From: Anaerolineae bacterium
GTDB lineage: Bacteria > Chloroflexota > Anaerolineae > 4572-78 > J111
Direction: 5' to 3'
Length of the DNA stretch: 7,129 nt
Assembly (NCBI GenBank): GCA_020433835.1
Contig: JAGRBY010000374.1
Span: 1-7,129, forward strand
Shown in pieces: positions 6,874-7,129 of this stretch (positions are counted from its first letter, which is position 1; each line of letters begins with the position of its first letter). A model generated the notes under the pieces. It did no database searches and was not told the DNA's origin. It was given only the letters and a program-made list of their open reading frames with translations. The translations under genes were made by a program, and so were the position numbers.

Positions 6874-7129
6874 TCAGTAATCTCGTAAACTTATTTTCCC
6901 CACCAACCCCTCAACCACCCCCCTCTCCCCCGCCAAAATCGGCTCAGGAGTCAACCGCCCATCCAATAACTCCTCTAAATCCACCCCTCTACCCGACAAA
7001 TAACGCAGTTCGCCGCCGGCTTGCTGCAAAATCAGAGCGCCGGCGGCTAAATCCCACGCATAGGCTTTGGGGATGAAAGCGGCGGTAGCGGCTCCTCGCG
7101 CGGTGTAGATTAGGCTGGCTCCGATGCTG
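6874..7129 (-). CDS. Inositol monophosphatase family protein (C-terminal 84 residues, 5' part outside window)
   Basis: The frame is open from the window edge to a TGA at 6874-6876. The visible part includes YTARGAATAAFIP, then AWDLAAGALILQQAGGELRYLSG. This is the C-terminal signature of the inositol monophosphatase/SuhB/CysQ superfamily (PF00459): the Asp of WD(L/I)AAG is a metal ligand, and the AGG turn follows. Family members are about 260 residues, so roughly the last third is seen. They are Mg-dependent, lithium-sensitive phosphatases of inositol phosphates, PAP or related sugar phosphates; which one cannot be told from this end. The gene ends 26 bases before the kinase start on the same strand, so read-through into the kinase is plausible. 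Base composition is much GC-richer than the kinase, with GCC/GGC/GCG codons common, so it may not belong to the same functional unit. Confidence 0.92.
   Translation of the reverse strand, partial: SIGASLIYTARGAATAAFIPKAYAWDLAAGALILQQAGGELRYLSGRGVDLEELLDGRLTPEPILAGERGVVEGLVGKISLRDY
6898..6931 (-). other. Putative G-quadruplex motif at the phosphatase 3' end
   Basis: The coding (minus) strand has four runs of at least four G, seen as C-runs at 6927-6931, 6918-6923, 6907-6910 and 6898-6901. The loops are 3, 7 and 5 bases. This meets the usual G3+N1-7 rule and would be present in the transcript. It lies inside the phosphatase reading frame (the stretch encoding LAGERGVVEGLVGK), 51-84 bases before the kinase start, so it may only reflect Gly/Glu/Val codon choice. 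Confidence 0.5.

Noticed and set aside
6837..7076. Plus-strand Pro-rich 79-codon frame at the phosphatase end
   Set aside because: Antisense to the inositol monophosphatase C-terminus. Proline richness is simply the complement of the G-rich coding strand.

Overview
The window holds three genes, all read from the minus strand and packed head to tail. Two of the three are cut by the window edges. Coding order is right to left: (i) the last 84 codons of an inositol-monophosphatase-family gene (6874-7129); (ii) a complete 1051-residue membrane protein that starts with a Hanks-type Ser/Thr kinase (3692-6847); (iii) the first 1225 codons of a very large lipoprotein built from four tandem amino-acid-binding (SBP_bac_3) domains and ending in a LysM domain (1-3676). 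Gaps between genes are only 26 and 15 bases, and each of the two visible starts has a purine-rich Shine-Dalgarno. No intergenic region over 300 bases exists, and I see no terminator, tRNA, rRNA, CRISPR array or mobile element.

The kinase is unusual. A cytoplasmic Hanks-type kinase domain is followed by a second kinase-like module resembling aminoglycoside/choline phosphotransferases (HGD...N...IDF catalytic signature). A single membrane helix and a short, cysteine-rich outside domain follow; this last part resembles a shrunken formylglycine-generating-enzyme (FGE/SUMF1-like) fold. The downstream lipoprotein carries four binding lobes in a row. All four keep the arginine and aspartate that class members use to hold the alpha-carboxylate and alpha-amino groups of amino acids, and the C-terminal LysM would fix the chain to peptidoglycan. 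No ABC permease or ATPase is visible.

The reading I favour is an extracellular amino-acid sensing unit. A wall- and membrane-tethered array of four binding domains would be coupled to a transmembrane kinase, in principle analogous to the mycobacterial GlnH-GlnX-PknG pathway but with a different layout. This is inference from gene adjacency and domain content. A plain nutrient-scavenging role for the lipoprotein is the main alternative.

The organism is bacterial. Chained SBP_bac_3 domains, LysM-bearing lipoproteins and long Hanks kinases suggest Chloroflexota (Anaerolineae-like), but this is a guess from gene content. The phosphatase end is clearly GC-richer (about 60% by hand count of 6901-7129) than sampled kinase and lipoprotein stretches (about 35-37%), so the kinase-lipoprotein pair may have a different history from its neighbour. 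Small-scale signals also noted are a G-quadruplex-type motif near the phosphatase 3' end and a short hairpin covering the kinase ribosome binding site.
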